Notes: a model not told the origin generated them from the letters alone. Positions 55,084 through 63,256 are shown, counted from the first letter of the stretch. The stretch: 64,000 bases of DNA from Winogradskya humida (GCF_016862215.1 NZ_BOMN01000033.1:1-64000), one strand, 5' to 3'. Translations and numbers: made by a program.

Positions 55084-56064
55084 GTGAGCAGCATCGTCCT
55101 GTCGGTCGTCGTACCGATGTACAACGAGGAAGCGGTCATCCCCGCCCTGATCGAACGTCTGCGGCCGGCGCTCGACGGGCTCGGCGTCAGCTACGAGGTC
55201 GTCGCCGTCGACGACGGCAGCGCAGACCGCACGGCCCAGCTGCTGTTCGAGCACGGCCGCACGTGGCCGGAGCTGCGCCTGGTCAAGCTGAGGCACAACA
55301 GCGGCCACCAGGCGGCGCTCACCGCAGGGCTGCACCGCTCGCTCGGCGAGTGGGTGGTCAGCATCGACGCCGACCTGCAGGACCCGCCGGAGACCATCGC
55401 CGAGATGCTGAGCACGGCGCGGGAGCACGGCCTCGACGTCGTGTACGGCGTGCGCTCCGACCGCAGCACCGACACGTTCTTCAAACGGCACACGGCCGGG
55501 GCGTACTACAAGCTGATGCGCCGGATGGTCGGCGCCGACGTGCCCTCGCAGGCGGGTGACTTCCGGCTGCTCAGCCGTGAGGTGGTCGACGTGCTCAAGG
55601 TGCTGCCCGAGCGCACCCCCGTCTACCGGCTGCTCGTGCCGTCGCTGGGCTTCTCCTCCGGCAAGGTCGCGTATGCCCGGGAGAAGCGCGCCGCCGGCGA
55701 GACCAAGTATCCGCTGCGCAAGATGGTGGCCCTGGCCTGGGACAGCGCCGCGAACTTCTCGGCCGCCCCGTTGCGGATCGCGACGTGGCTCGGCGCGATC
55801 GCGTTCGCGGCCTGCATCGCGCTGATGATCTTCGGCGTCGTGGTCTACTCCAACGGCACGGTGATCCCGGGCTGGACCTCGCTCTTCCTCGCGGTGCTGC
55901 TGCTCTCCGCGGTGCAACTGATCTGCCTGGGGCTGCTGGGCGAGTACGTCGCGCGGATCTACAAGACCGTGCAGAACCGTCCGACGTTCCACATTGGATT
56001 CGACTCCGCCACGGCCGAGCCGCCGGCGATCCCGCAGCAGCGGACCGCGGCGGGAGCCCGGTGA
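55084..56064 (+). CDS. GT2 glycosyltransferase of the polyprenyl-phosphate type
   Basis: The 326-aa product starts at a GTG at 55084 and has the GT2 motifs (LSVVVPMYNEEAVIPALIE, VVAVDDGSADRT, DXD-type VSIDADLQDPPE). Two C-terminal transmembrane helices (~235-258 and ~270-295) follow, as in DPM1/ArnC/GtrB-type enzymes. These transfer a sugar from a nucleotide donor to a polyprenyl phosphate at the inner face of the membrane. The next gene, a polytopic membrane protein overlapping by GTGA, is the likely user of the lipid-linked sugar. Confidence 0.92.
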   Translation: MSSIVLSVVVPMYNEEAVIPALIERLRPALDGLGVSYEVVAVDDGSADRTAQLLFEHGRTWPELRLVKLRHNSGHQAALTAGLHRSLGEWVVSIDADLQDPPETIAEMLSTAREHGLDVVYGVRSDRSTDTFFKRHTAGAYYKLMRRMVGADVPSQAGDFRLLSREVVDVLKVLPERTPVYRLLVPSLGFSSGKVAYAREKRAAGETKYPLRKMVALAWDSAANFSAAPLRIATWLGAIAFAACIALMIFGVVVYSNGTVIPGWTSLFLAVLLLSAVQLICLGLLGEYVARIYKTVQNRPTFHIGFDSATAEPPAIPQQRTAAGAR

Positions 56065-58352
56065 CCAGCGTTCTGACCCGACCCGCTCCACCCGCGGTGG
56101 CGACCCCGCCGCGGTTCCGGGTCGGAGCGCTGCTGCCCTGGGCGCTGGTGACGGTCGTCTACGTCGCCGCACTGCTCAACGCCGACACCCCCGCCAAGGA
56201 CATCGCGATCTACGGCGTGTACCTCGTGCTCGGCATCGTCGTGCCGGGCACGCTCGTCTGGCGGGCCGTGCGCGGCAGCCGGGGCAACCTGCCCGAAGAC
56301 CTCGGACTCGGCGCGGGTACCGGCCTGTTCGTGCAGCTCGTGGGCTGGGCGATCGCCGCTGCCATCGGGCTCCAGCAGGTCCTCTGGGCCTGGCCCCTGC
56401 TCGTGATCGCGGCCTTCATCGCCGTGCCGTCCCTGCGCCGGCACTGGCGTATCGCCGACCCGCAGCCGTTGCCGCTGCGCTGGGCCTGGATGATCTGCGC
56501 CGCGCTGCTCGTCATCGTCGCCTGGGGCGCGGTGGCCTGGTCGGGCGCCCCCATGCCGCCGTTCGCCGGGGCGTACTACCAGGACGTGATGTACCACCTC
56601 TCGCTCGTGCACGAGATGACGCGCTCGATGCCGTTCGAGGTGCCCCAGCTCGCCGGGGACACGTTGCGCTACCACTACCTGTCCGACGCCGACATGGCCG
56701 CGGCCAGCATGATCACCGGCATTCCCGAGCACGTCGTGCTGCTGCGGCTGTGGAACGTGCCGATCGGGGCGATCGGGGTGCTGGTGACCGCGGTGCTGGC
56801 CCGCGAGGTGATCGGCAAGTGGTGGGCGGGGCCGCTCGCCGGGGCGCTGGCGTTCATCGGGATTCCGCTCAGCCTGGGTGCGCCGCTCATGGCGTACGGG
56901 ACATCGGCTCTGGTTTTTGCGAGCCCTTCCCAGACGTACGCCATGCCGCTGCTCGGTCTTCTCGCCCTGATCGCCGTGGATGTGCTGCGCGGCCGGCCGC
57001 TCGGACCGCTCTGGTACGTGACCCCGCCGCTCGCGCTGGCCGTCGCCGGATCCAAGTCCAGCGCCCTGCCACCGCTGGTCGCGGGCATCGGCCTGGCCGG
57101 TCTGGTGCTGTGGATCCGGCACCGGAAATTCCCGCTCAGGATCGCGCTGTTCCTGGTCGCGGTGCTCATCCCGATGATCATCGGCACGAAGCTGTTCGCC
57201 GGTGGTGGCGCGGGAACCCTGGGGATCCAGCCGTTCGCGGTGATCCGGTGGATGGACCCGTACTCGATGAGCCTCGGTCAGGACGACGGCATCTCGCCCA
57301 ACGGTTTCCTGCCGCCGGGCCTCGCCGGCGCCGACGCCAAGGGCTGGGTCTTCGCCATCGGCATCATCGGCTGGTGGCTGCTGATGGAGTCGCCACGGCT
57401 GCTCGGCATCCTCGGGATCGGGAACCGCAGGATGCGCGCGGACCCGGTCGCCTGGATGTTCGGCGGCATGATCGTCGCCGGGACCGCCGCGACGTGGCTG
57501 CTCTGGCACCCGTCGGCCAGCATGCTCTATTTCTTCCTCTGCATGGTGCCGTTCGGGTCGGTGCTGACCATCTGGTTGCTGGCCGAGAACGTACGCCGCT
57601 GGTGGGTGCCCCTCGCCGGACTGCTCGCGGGTGCCGCGTGGGCGCTGATCGCACCCGCCGTTGCCCGGCCCGAGGACCGCACGTCGTGGTCCCAGTGGTC
57701 GTGGGCGCTGGGTCTGCCCGTGCTGCGCACCCTGGGGTTCGTCGTCGCAGGCGCGATCCTTGTCCTGGTCATGCGCAAGAGCTACCGCTCGCTGGTGGTC
57801 GCCGTGGTCGCCGCCGTTGCCGGGGCGAGCCTGGCCTACGGCACTTCCAGCTACACCAAGTCGTGGTGGAACGCCGAGTTCGGCCCGGCGCCGGCAGCGG
57901 CCGCACCCGCCCGGCAGCTCACCAGGGCGGAGATGCGGGCCGCGCTGTGGCTCGACGAGAACGCGGGCAACGACGACGTGGTCGCCACCAACGTGCACTG
58001 CCAGCCGATCGGGCGCGCCAAGCCGTGCGACGCCCGCGCGTTCTGGGTCGCGGGTCTCGGCGGACGGCGCACCCTCGTTGAGAGCTGGGGATACTCGGAC
58101 GCCACCGTGGCCGCGAACGGGGTGAACGGGATCAAGTACCCGTTGCAGCCCGCTCCCGGCCCGGCGTTGTTCGCGCTGAACGAGCGGGTGTTCACCACCG
58201 CCGACGGGGCTGATGTTCGTCAGCTGCGGGAGGCGTACGGCGTGAAGTGGCTCTTTGCCGACGGCCGTGCCGGAACGGTCTCCCCGCAGCTGGCCACGCA
58301 GGCGAAGGTTGCCTACACCGCGGGCAGCGTCACGATCTACGAGCTCGAGTAG
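56061..58352 (+). CDS. Polytopic membrane protein, GT-C-like
   Basis: The 763-aa product starts at a GTG at 56061 overlapping the glycosyltransferase stop. It has about 14-16 hydrophobic segments to residue ~620 and a C-terminal extracytoplasmic domain (RQLTRAEMRAALWLDENAGN onward) like those of GT-C enzymes. A long first periplasmic loop contains YYQDVMYHLSLVHEM with acidic residues, and later PSQTYAMPLL. GT-C enzymes take sugar from polyprenyl-phosphate donors at the outer face, matching the preceding gene. The acceptor is unknown. Its 3' end overlaps the convergent gene by 16 bp. Confidence 0.82.
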   Translation: MTSVLTRPAPPAVATPPRFRVGALLPWALVTVVYVAALLNADTPAKDIAIYGVYLVLGIVVPGTLVWRAVRGSRGNLPEDLGLGAGTGLFVQLVGWAIAAAIGLQQVLWAWPLLVIAAFIAVPSLRRHWRIADPQPLPLRWAWMICAALLVIVAWGAVAWSGAPMPPFAGAYYQDVMYHLSLVHEMTRSMPFEVPQLAGDTLRYHYLSDADMAAASMITGIPEHVVLLRLWNVPIGAIGVLVTAVLAREVIGKWWAGPLAGALAFIGIPLSLGAPLMAYGTSALVFASPSQTYAMPLLGLLALIAVDVLRGRPLGPLWYVTPPLALAVAGSKSSALPPLVAGIGLAGLVLWIRHRKFPLRIALFLVAVLIPMIIGTKLFAGGGAGTLGIQPFAVIRWMDPYSMSLGQDDGISPNGFLPPGLAGADAKGWVFAIGIIGWWLLMESPRLLGILGIGNRRMRADPVAWMFGGMIVAGTAATWLLWHPSASMLYFFLCMVPFGSVLTIWLLAENVRRWWVPLAGLLAGAAWALIAPAVARPEDRTSWSQWSWALGLPVLRTLGFVVAGAILVLVMRKSYRSLVVAVVAAVAGASLAYGTSSYTKSWWNAEFGPAPAAAAPARQLTRAEMRAALWLDENAGNDDVVATNVHCQPIGRAKPCDARAFWVAGLGGRRTLVESWGYSDATVAANGVNGIKYPLQPAPGPALFALNERVFTTADGADVRQLREAYGVKWLFADGRAGTVSPQLATQAKVAYTAGSVTIYELE

Positions 58353-59326
58353 AAGTCACCGACCGCCCGGAACGATTCCTTCGGCGCCCACGTGCCGTCC
58401 TCACCCACCCTGACGATGCCGTAGCTCGCCAGGTCGAGGTCGTCACGTGGGTCGCCGTCAGGGCGGTGCGGGAACGACGACAGGGCGAAGGTGAACACGA
58501 ACGCCGTGTCGATCCCGCCCGCGTCGAAGATCTCCAACAGCTCGCGGATGTACGCGCCCTGGCCCGCCTCGTCGCGCTCGTAGACGCCTTTCAGCCTTAC
58601 GGGCGTACCGGCTTCGTCGTTCTCGACGATCTGCATTCCCTGCGCGCCGACGTCGCCTGCGTTCCGGTAGCTCGCCGTCCCGAACTCGGTGACCGCCACC
58701 GGCTTGGTCTCCGCAGCGAGGATTTTCACACCCGCCGCGAACTGGTCGACGATCTCCTTCGAGCGGTACAGATCGACCGAGATGATGTCGAACGGCGTCC
58801 AGTCGACCTGCTCGAGCTGCACGGACGCGTACGTGACCGGGCCGCCGAACCGCTCGCGGACAACCTTCACCGCCCGGCCCAGGAACTCGTTGATCTGCGC
58901 CGCCAGCCCCGGAATCCGCTGCCGGTCGGTCAGCAGGGCCGCGACCCGCTCATCGGTGTTCGCGCCGGGCAGGAAGCCCAGGGCCATCAGGCTCAGCTCC
59001 GCGCCGGTGACGAAGACGACCTCGGCGCCGCCCGTCCGCAGGCGCTCGGCCCGGTCGGCGCAGTCGGCGAACAGGTCCAGCATCTCGTCCGTGGTCAGGT
59101 CCAGCGGATACGGCGAGAACCAGACCTCCAGGCCGAGCTGGGCGGCGTACCGTGCGGCGATCTCGATCCGCCCGGCGTCACCGCCCATGATGCGCACGGT
59201 GTTGCAGTGCAGGTCGTCGCGGATGACTGTCAGGTCCCGCTCGACCTGCTCCGGCTCGAAAAAATCGCGTGAGTTCCGTCCCCTGAGGACCCATCCGGTG
59301 TCGTAGCTGATGCCTCTACCTCGCAT
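58337..59326 (-). CDS. TIM-barrel glycoside-hydrolase-like protein
   Basis: The 329-aa product opens with YDTGWVLRGRNSRDFFEPEQ and has the repeating beta/alpha segments of a TIM barrel: CNTVRIMGGDAGRIEIAARYA, LGLEVWFSPYPLDL, VVFVTGAELSLMAL (with Glu at a position usual for the acid/base), FDIISVDLY and KPVAVTEFGTASY (Glu as a candidate nucleophile). This is the clan A glycosidase pattern. Relatives are sometimes labelled abortive infection proteins, which I would not rely on. It is divergent from a TetR gene, with two palindromic operators in the 53-bp gap. Confidence 0.75.
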   Translation of the reverse strand: MRGRGISYDTGWVLRGRNSRDFFEPEQVERDLTVIRDDLHCNTVRIMGGDAGRIEIAARYAAQLGLEVWFSPYPLDLTTDEMLDLFADCADRAERLRTGGAEVVFVTGAELSLMALGFLPGANTDERVAALLTDRQRIPGLAAQINEFLGRAVKVVRERFGGPVTYASVQLEQVDWTPFDIISVDLYRSKEIVDQFAAGVKILAAETKPVAVTEFGTASYRNAGDVGAQGMQIVENDEAGTPVRLKGVYERDEAGQGAYIRELLEIFDAGGIDTAFVFTFALSSFPHRPDGDPRDDLDLASYGIVRVGEDGTWAPKESFRAVGDFYSSS

Positions 59327-59335
59327 GGCTCTTAA

Positions 59336-59350
59336 GGTACTCCACGTACC
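59336..59350. promoter_or_regulatory. Palindromic operator, copy 1 (GGTAC-N5-GTACC)
   Basis: GGTAC at 59336-59340 and GTACC at 59346-59350 form an inverted repeat with a 5-bp spacer (TCCAC). It lies 10 bp from the start of the leftward TIM-barrel gene. An identical pattern 28 bp to the right makes binding by the adjacent TetR regulator likely. Confidence 0.72.
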
Positions 59351-59363
59351 CTATATCGTCTAC

Positions 59364-59378
59364 GGTACGGTCAGTACC
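59364..59378. promoter_or_regulatory. Palindromic operator, copy 2 (GGTAC-N5-GTACC)
   Basis: GGTAC at 59364-59368 and GTACC at 59374-59378, spacer GGTCA. It ends one base before the ATG of the TetR gene at 59380, so binding would block its own transcription or translation start. Between the two copies is CCCTATATCGTC, a plausible -10 region. Confidence 0.72.
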
Positions 59379-59379
59379 C

Positions 59380-59964
59380 ATGGGATCGTCACGGCGCCGC
59401 GGGCCCGAACTCGAACAGGCGATCCTGCGCGCCGCGGTCGAGGAGCTCACCGAATCCGGCTACGCGGGCTTGACCATGGACGGCGTAGCCGCCCGGGCCG
59501 GCACCAACAAGAACGCGATCTACCGCCGCTGGCCTTCGCGGGCCACGCTCGCCCTGGCCGCCTATCGCGAGCTGATCGGCGCCGACCGGGACCCGCCCGA
59601 CACGGGCACGCTCCGAGGCGACGTAATGGAGTTGCTGCGAGGCGCCAACAACCACCTGGCCGCACCGGCGGTCAGCGGCATCGTGCTGGGACTGCTGGCA
59701 GCCGCCGCCGACGACCCGGACCTGATGGCCCAGCTGCGCGACAGCATCATCGACGCGGGCTCAGGCCTGTGGCTGACCGTGCTCGGCCGCGCGGTGACCC
59801 GCGGCGAGATCCCCGAGAAGGCCTTGAAACCGAGGGTGGCCACGGTCGCCATCGCCCTCCTGCGCAACGAATACGTCACCCGTGGCACGTCCTCGGTCCC
59901 GGACGCCGTCCTCACCGAGATCATCGACGACGTCTACCTGCCGTTGTTGCGCTCCCCCCGCTGA
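59380..59964 (+). CDS. TetR-family transcriptional regulator
   Basis: The 194-aa product has an N-terminal helix-turn-helix (MDGVAARAGTNKNAIYRRWPS, ~30-50) and a C-terminal TetR ligand domain (VSGIVLGLLAAAADDPDLM). With no room for a leader between the second palindrome and the ATG, the mRNA may be leaderless, common in actinobacteria. It is probably autoregulated and controls the divergent TIM-barrel gene. Its 3' end overlaps the MarR gene by 31 bp. Confidence 0.92.
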   Translation: MGSSRRRGPELEQAILRAAVEELTESGYAGLTMDGVAARAGTNKNAIYRRWPSRATLALAAYRELIGADRDPPDTGTLRGDVMELLRGANNHLAAPAVSGIVLGLLAAAADDPDLMAQLRDSIIDAGSGLWLTVLGRAVTRGEIPEKALKPRVATVAIALLRNEYVTRGTSSVPDAVLTEIIDDVYLPLLRSPR

Positions 59965-60464
59965 GGCGGGCTCCCGGTGGTCCGTCGGGGTTTGGCCGAG
60001 CGGGGCGGTGCGCTGCGCATCTGCGCCCGGACCCGCCCGAGGATGTCGGTGATCGCCGCGATGTCCGCGTCGCCGAGTGGCGTCAGGAACAGCCGGCGCA
60101 CCACCTCGATGTGGCCGGGCATCACCTTGAAGAGCACCGCGCGCCCGGCGTCGGTCAGCGTCACGATCACGCTGCGTTCGTCGTCCTCGGCTGACGCGCG
60201 CGTGACCAGCTTGGCTTTCTCCAGTTGCGCGGCCTGGTAGGTGAGCCCGCTGCGGCTGTAGACCAGCCCGTCCGCGAGATCGGTCATCCGGCGCCGCCCG
60301 TCCGGAGCGTCGGCCAGCGTCGCGAGGATCTGGAACTGCGGCGTGGTGAGCCCGCCGTCCTCCTTCAGCTGCTGCTCGACCGCATGCTCCAGCAGGGCAG
60401 CAACGTCCTTGAGCGCCAGATAGGCGGTCAGCTGTCGCGGGTCGAGCGGCGTGGTATCGGTCAC
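59934..60464 (-). CDS. MarR-family transcriptional regulator
   Basis: The 176-aa product starts at a GTG at 60464. It has the MarR winged helix (LTTPQFQILATLADAPDGRRRMTDLADGLVYSRSGLTYQAAQLEKAKLV region, with the wing ASAEDDERSVIVTLTDAGRAVL). A basic, Pro-rich C-terminal tail of ~25 residues lies beyond the usual end. It is divergent from an oxidoreductase gene across an 86-bp gap containing two copies of a 14-bp palindrome, the classic MarR arrangement. Confidence 0.93.
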   Translation of the reverse strand: MTDTTPLDPRQLTAYLALKDVAALLEHAVEQQLKEDGGLTTPQFQILATLADAPDGRRRMTDLADGLVYSRSGLTYQAAQLEKAKLVTRASAEDDERSVIVTLTDAGRAVLFKVMPGHIEVVRRLFLTPLGDADIAAITDILGRVRAQMRSAPPRSAKPRRTTGSPPQRGERNNGR

Positions 60465-60479
60465 CAGCTCATCCTACTT

Positions 60480-60495
60480 GCTTCGAGTTCGAAGC
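60480..60495. promoter_or_regulatory. MarR operator, copy 1
   Basis: GCTTCGA (60480-60486) and TCGAAGC (60489-60495) are perfect inverted repeats around GT. The core CTTCGAGTTCGAAG recurs exactly 34 bp downstream. Lies 15 bp from the start of the MarR gene. Confidence 0.8.
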
Positions 60496-60513
60496 ATGCT
60501 ACGGTAACCAAGT

Positions 60514-60529
60514 ACTTCGAGTTCGAAGC
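60514..60529. promoter_or_regulatory. MarR operator, copy 2
   Basis: The second exact copy of CTTCGAGTTCGAAG (60515-60528) lies on the oxidoreductase side, 22 bp before its ATG and just ahead of its ribosome binding site. Confidence 0.8.
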
Positions 60530-60550
60530 AAAAACTTTTCGGAGGTAGTC

Positions 60551-61444
60551 ATGAAGGCCATGCGATTCCACGAGTTCGGCGGCGCCCTTCAGCTCGACGA
60601 GACCGAGCGCCCGGTGCCGGCCGACGGTCAGGTCCTGGTCCGCGTCGCGGGAACGTCGTTCAACCCGGTCGACGTCGCCATTCGCGCCGGCTTCCTCCGC
60701 GATCAGATGCCCGTCACACTGCCGCACACCCCGGGCATTGACCTCGCGGGCACCACGGAAGACGGACGCAAGGTGATCGCGTTCCTCCCGATGACGGAGA
60801 ACGGCGCCGCCGCCGAATGGGTCACCGTCCCGGCCGAGCTCCTGGCCGACGCGCCTGCCACGATCCCGCTCGCCGACGCGGCTGCCATCCCGTCTGCCGC
60901 CCTGACCGCCTGGCAGGCCATCCACGAGCACCTCGCCGTCAAGCCCGGCCAGCGCATCCTGATCAACGGTGCGGGCGGCGGCGTCGGCGGCTTCGCGATC
61001 CAGTTCGCCAAGCAGGCCGGCGCCCACGTCCTCGCCACCGCCAGCCCCCGTAGCCGCCAGTCGGTCAGCGAGGCCGGCGCCGACGAGATCATCGACTACA
61101 CGGCGCAGCCCCTGACCGCCGCGATCACCACCCCGGTCGACGCGATCCTGACCCTCGTCCGAGCCGACGACACAACCATGGCCGGCCTGGTCACCCTCGT
61201 CAGCCCTGGCGGCACGGTCGTCAGCACCCAGTCCCCAGCCCCGGCCGACCCCATCCGCAACATCACCACCAGCAACATGTACGTCCGCAGCGACGCAACC
61301 CAGCTCACCGCCATCGCCGCCGCCGTGGACGCGGGCACCCTCCGCATCGACATCTCCGAGCGCCACCCCCTGACGGACCTCCCCGCCATCCACGACAAGG
61401 CCATGACCGGGGCCTTCCGCGGCAAGGTCATCATCGAGCTCTGA
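60551..61444 (+). CDS. NADPH:quinone oxidoreductase-like MDR protein
   Basis: The 297-aa product starts at an ATG at 60551 with CGGAGG upstream. It is a zinc-less medium-chain dehydrogenase/reductase: GroES-like N-terminus (GQVLVRVAGTSFNPVDVAIRAG, LPHTPGIDLAG) and Rossmann domain with INGAGGGVGGFAIQFAKQ. Family members reduce quinones and other electrophilic carbonyl compounds with NADPH. Placement behind paired MarR operators suggests induction by a quinone-like or phenolic ligand. Confidence 0.92.
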   Translation: MKAMRFHEFGGALQLDETERPVPADGQVLVRVAGTSFNPVDVAIRAGFLRDQMPVTLPHTPGIDLAGTTEDGRKVIAFLPMTENGAAAEWVTVPAELLADAPATIPLADAAAIPSAALTAWQAIHEHLAVKPGQRILINGAGGGVGGFAIQFAKQAGAHVLATASPRSRQSVSEAGADEIIDYTAQPLTAAITTPVDAILTLVRADDTTMAGLVTLVSPGGTVVSTQSPAPADPIRNITTSNMYVRSDATQLTAIAAAVDAGTLRIDISERHPLTDLPAIHDKAMTGAFRGKVIIEL

Positions 61445-61489
61445 CCGCCGCCTCAACCGATGAGCCTCAGTACCAGCGCCACGCTCTCC

Positions 61490-61580
61490 CGAGCGTCTGC
61501 CGGACCCAGCGCCAGGCTCTTCCGAGCGTCTGCCGGACCCAGCGCCAGGCTCTTCCGAGCGTCTGCCGGACCCAGCGCCC
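61490..61580. repeat. 33-bp tandem repeat, about 2.7 copies plus a degenerate half copy
   Basis: The unit (starting CGAGCGTCTGCCGGACCCAG) occurs at 61490-61522 and 61523-61555, with a partial third copy from 61556. A diverged half-unit precedes it at 61471-61489. No spacers of varying sequence, so it is not a CRISPR. Confidence 0.85.
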
Positions 61581-61583
61581 CGG

Positions 61584-61627
61584 GAGCGGCTCGGTGCCCC
61601 ACACAGTCCGGGGACCCTGAGCCGCTC
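61584..61627. terminator. GC-rich hairpin, probable bidirectional terminator
   Basis: GAGCGGCTC (61584-61592) pairs with GAGCCGCTC (61619-61627); inside, CCCC/GGGG extends the stem. Situated between the convergent MDR and MFS genes. There is no T-run, as often in high-GC actinobacteria. Confidence 0.65.
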
Positions 61628-61657
61628 GCCGGTAGCCGCCCTTAACCCAGCGCTCGA

Positions 61658-62833
61658 TCAGCTCACTTCCTCATACACTCGGATTGTTGATGCCAGGGCG
61701 GCGGTGGCGAGGCAGACGGCGGCCAGCAGGAGGACATAGGGCACGCCGAGGCCGCGGCCCAGGGCGAGGCCGCCGAGCAGGGGAGCGAGCACCGGGCCGG
61801 ACTGCTGGGAGAGGGCGAGCGCCGCGTTGTAGCGTCCGCGCAGCTCGTCGGGTGCCAGGTCGTTGACGAGTGCGGGCAGCGTCGGTGAGAGCAGGGTCTC
61901 GCCGACGGCGAAGACGCCGAGCGCGGCAACGATCAGCGCCGCGTGGCCCGCCCCGAAGGCCAGCAGCACCCAGGCGCCCGCGAAGACAACGGCCGACGCG
62001 GCGGCCACGCGTAATCGGGAGCGGCCGCGGGCCCAGGCGAGCACCGGGAGCTGGCAGGCCAGCAGCACCGCGATGTTCACCGCGAACGCGATCCCGGCGA
62101 CCCGCGACGACTGCCCGCCCGGGCCGGTCACCCAGGCGGTGAAGATCGCGCTCGGCTGGGCCAGGGCGAAGACCGTGAGCAGCGTGTTGACGACCAGGAC
62201 CCTCAGCAGCGCCCGATCCCGCAGCACGACGCGATAACCACCGCCGGTGTCGGTGGAAGTCACCACGGGGGCCGGGACCAGCAGCATCGCCGCCGCCAGT
62301 GCCACGTAGGAGACGGCATCCACGAGCAGAATCGCCACATACGGCCCGGCCGTCGAGCCCACCGTCACGAACCCGGCGATCAGCGCGCCCGCACCGAAAG
62401 CCGCGTTGGCGCTCGTGTAGCGCAGCGCGAAGACCGCGCCCCGGGACGAGGCCGGCACCAGTTGCGCCAGCAGGCTCGCGAAGCTGTTCCACGTCAGGCC
62501 GCCCGAGAAGCCGTAGACGACGGCAGCGAGCAGTGCCCAGCCCAGGCTCGTGGCCACGGTGAAGAGCGCGATGCCGGCCCCGCCCACGAGCAGCCCGCCC
62601 ACGAACGCCGGACGCGCTCCGGCACGGTCGACCAGAGGCCCGGTCAGCGGCACCACCACGAGCCCGGCCACACCGGAGACGGCGAGGACAGCTCCGGCCG
62701 TACCCAAGGGGAGATCTCGCACCGCATGCAGATAGACCAGGAGAAACGGCATGGTGAGACCGCTGCCCAGACAGGACAGCGCGTTCATCCCCAGCGCGAG
62801 CCAGGCGTCACGACCGAGCGGCGGAACCCTCAC
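61658..62833 (-). CDS. MFS transporter
   Basis: The 391-aa product starts at a GTG at 62833 and has about 12 hydrophobic segments. Family motifs include GPLVDRAGARPAFVGG (motif A between TM2 and TM3), FSGGLTWNSFASLLAQLVP and SPTLPALVNDLAPDELRGRYNAAL in the second half. It looks like a drug/efflux-type MFS transporter of DHA1 size. The MerR gene lies 9 bp upstream on the same strand, so it is likely to be in the same transcript and regulated by it. Confidence 0.9.
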   Translation of the reverse strand: MRVPPLGRDAWLALGMNALSCLGSGLTMPFLLVYLHAVRDLPLGTAGAVLAVSGVAGLVVVPLTGPLVDRAGARPAFVGGLLVGGAGIALFTVATSLGWALLAAVVYGFSGGLTWNSFASLLAQLVPASSRGAVFALRYTSANAAFGAGALIAGFVTVGSTAGPYVAILLVDAVSYVALAAAMLLVPAPVVTSTDTGGGYRVVLRDRALLRVLVVNTLLTVFALAQPSAIFTAWVTGPGGQSSRVAGIAFAVNIAVLLACQLPVLAWARGRSRLRVAAASAVVFAGAWVLLAFGAGHAALIVAALGVFAVGETLLSPTLPALVNDLAPDELRGRYNAALALSQQSGPVLAPLLGGLALGRGLGVPYVLLLAAVCLATAALASTIRVYEEVS

Positions 62834-62842
62834 AGGCCCAAA

Positions 62843-63256
62843 CTAGGCGGGGGGTACGACATGAATGTCGATGTGATCCTGGATCTGGCCGGCGAATCCC
62901 TCGGCCATGGTCAGCTGGTCGCGCAGGGCTGTGACCCGTGCCTGGGCCGCCTCGTGGAACATCGTCAGGCGGTCGAGCAGCGCGGCGCGGTTGTCGGCGG
63001 GGTCGGCCTCGGTGAGCGAGTCGAGGAGTGCGAGGAGGTCGCGCATCTCGTCGAGGGTGAAGCCGAGCGGCTTCATGCGCTTGACCACGGCGAGACGGGC
63101 GAGGTCGGGCTCGGTGTAGAGGCGGAAGCCGCCCTCGCTGCGGGCCGACGGCATGATCAGTCCGGCTTCCTCGTAGTGCCGGATCGTGCGGATGCTCAGT
63201 CCGACGCGCTCGGCTGCCTCGCCGATCTGCATGTGCCGTCCCGTGGTCATCCCCAT
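62843..63256 (-). CDS. MerR-family transcriptional regulator
   Basis: The 137-aa product has the MerR N-terminal helix-turn-helix and wing (IGEAAERVGLSIRTIRHYEE, RLYTEPDLARLAVV) and a coiled-coil dimerisation helix (~90-125). There is no conserved Cys pattern for metal binding in the short C-terminus. ATGs at 63250 and 63232 are alternative starts. It is directly upstream of the MFS transporter gene and probably controls it, possibly with a small ligand. Confidence 0.92.
   Translation of the reverse strand: MGMTTGRHMQIGEAAERVGLSIRTIRHYEEAGLIMPSARSEGGFRLYTEPDLARLAVVKRMKPLGFTLDEMRDLLALLDSLTEADPADNRAALLDRLTMFHEAAQARVTALRDQLTMAEGFAGQIQDHIDIHVVPPA

Larger units (their letters stand above)
61445..61657. 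other. Convergent intergenic region with repeats and hairpin
   Basis: This ~213-bp region between two convergent genes contains a 33-bp tandem repeat (61490-61580) and a long GC-rich hairpin (61584-61627). A short open frame crosses it (repeated Ala-Gly-Pro-Ser), but this comes from the repeat and is not convincing as a gene. Confidence 0.7.

Noticed and set aside
58337..59326. Abortive infection (phage-defence) protein
   Set aside because: The visible features are of a TIM-barrel glycosidase-like protein; nothing in the sequence supports a defence role.
61460..61645. Small gene of 61 codons in the convergent gap
   Set aside because: The frame derives from the 33-bp repeat, has no good ribosome binding site and no similarity to a known small protein.
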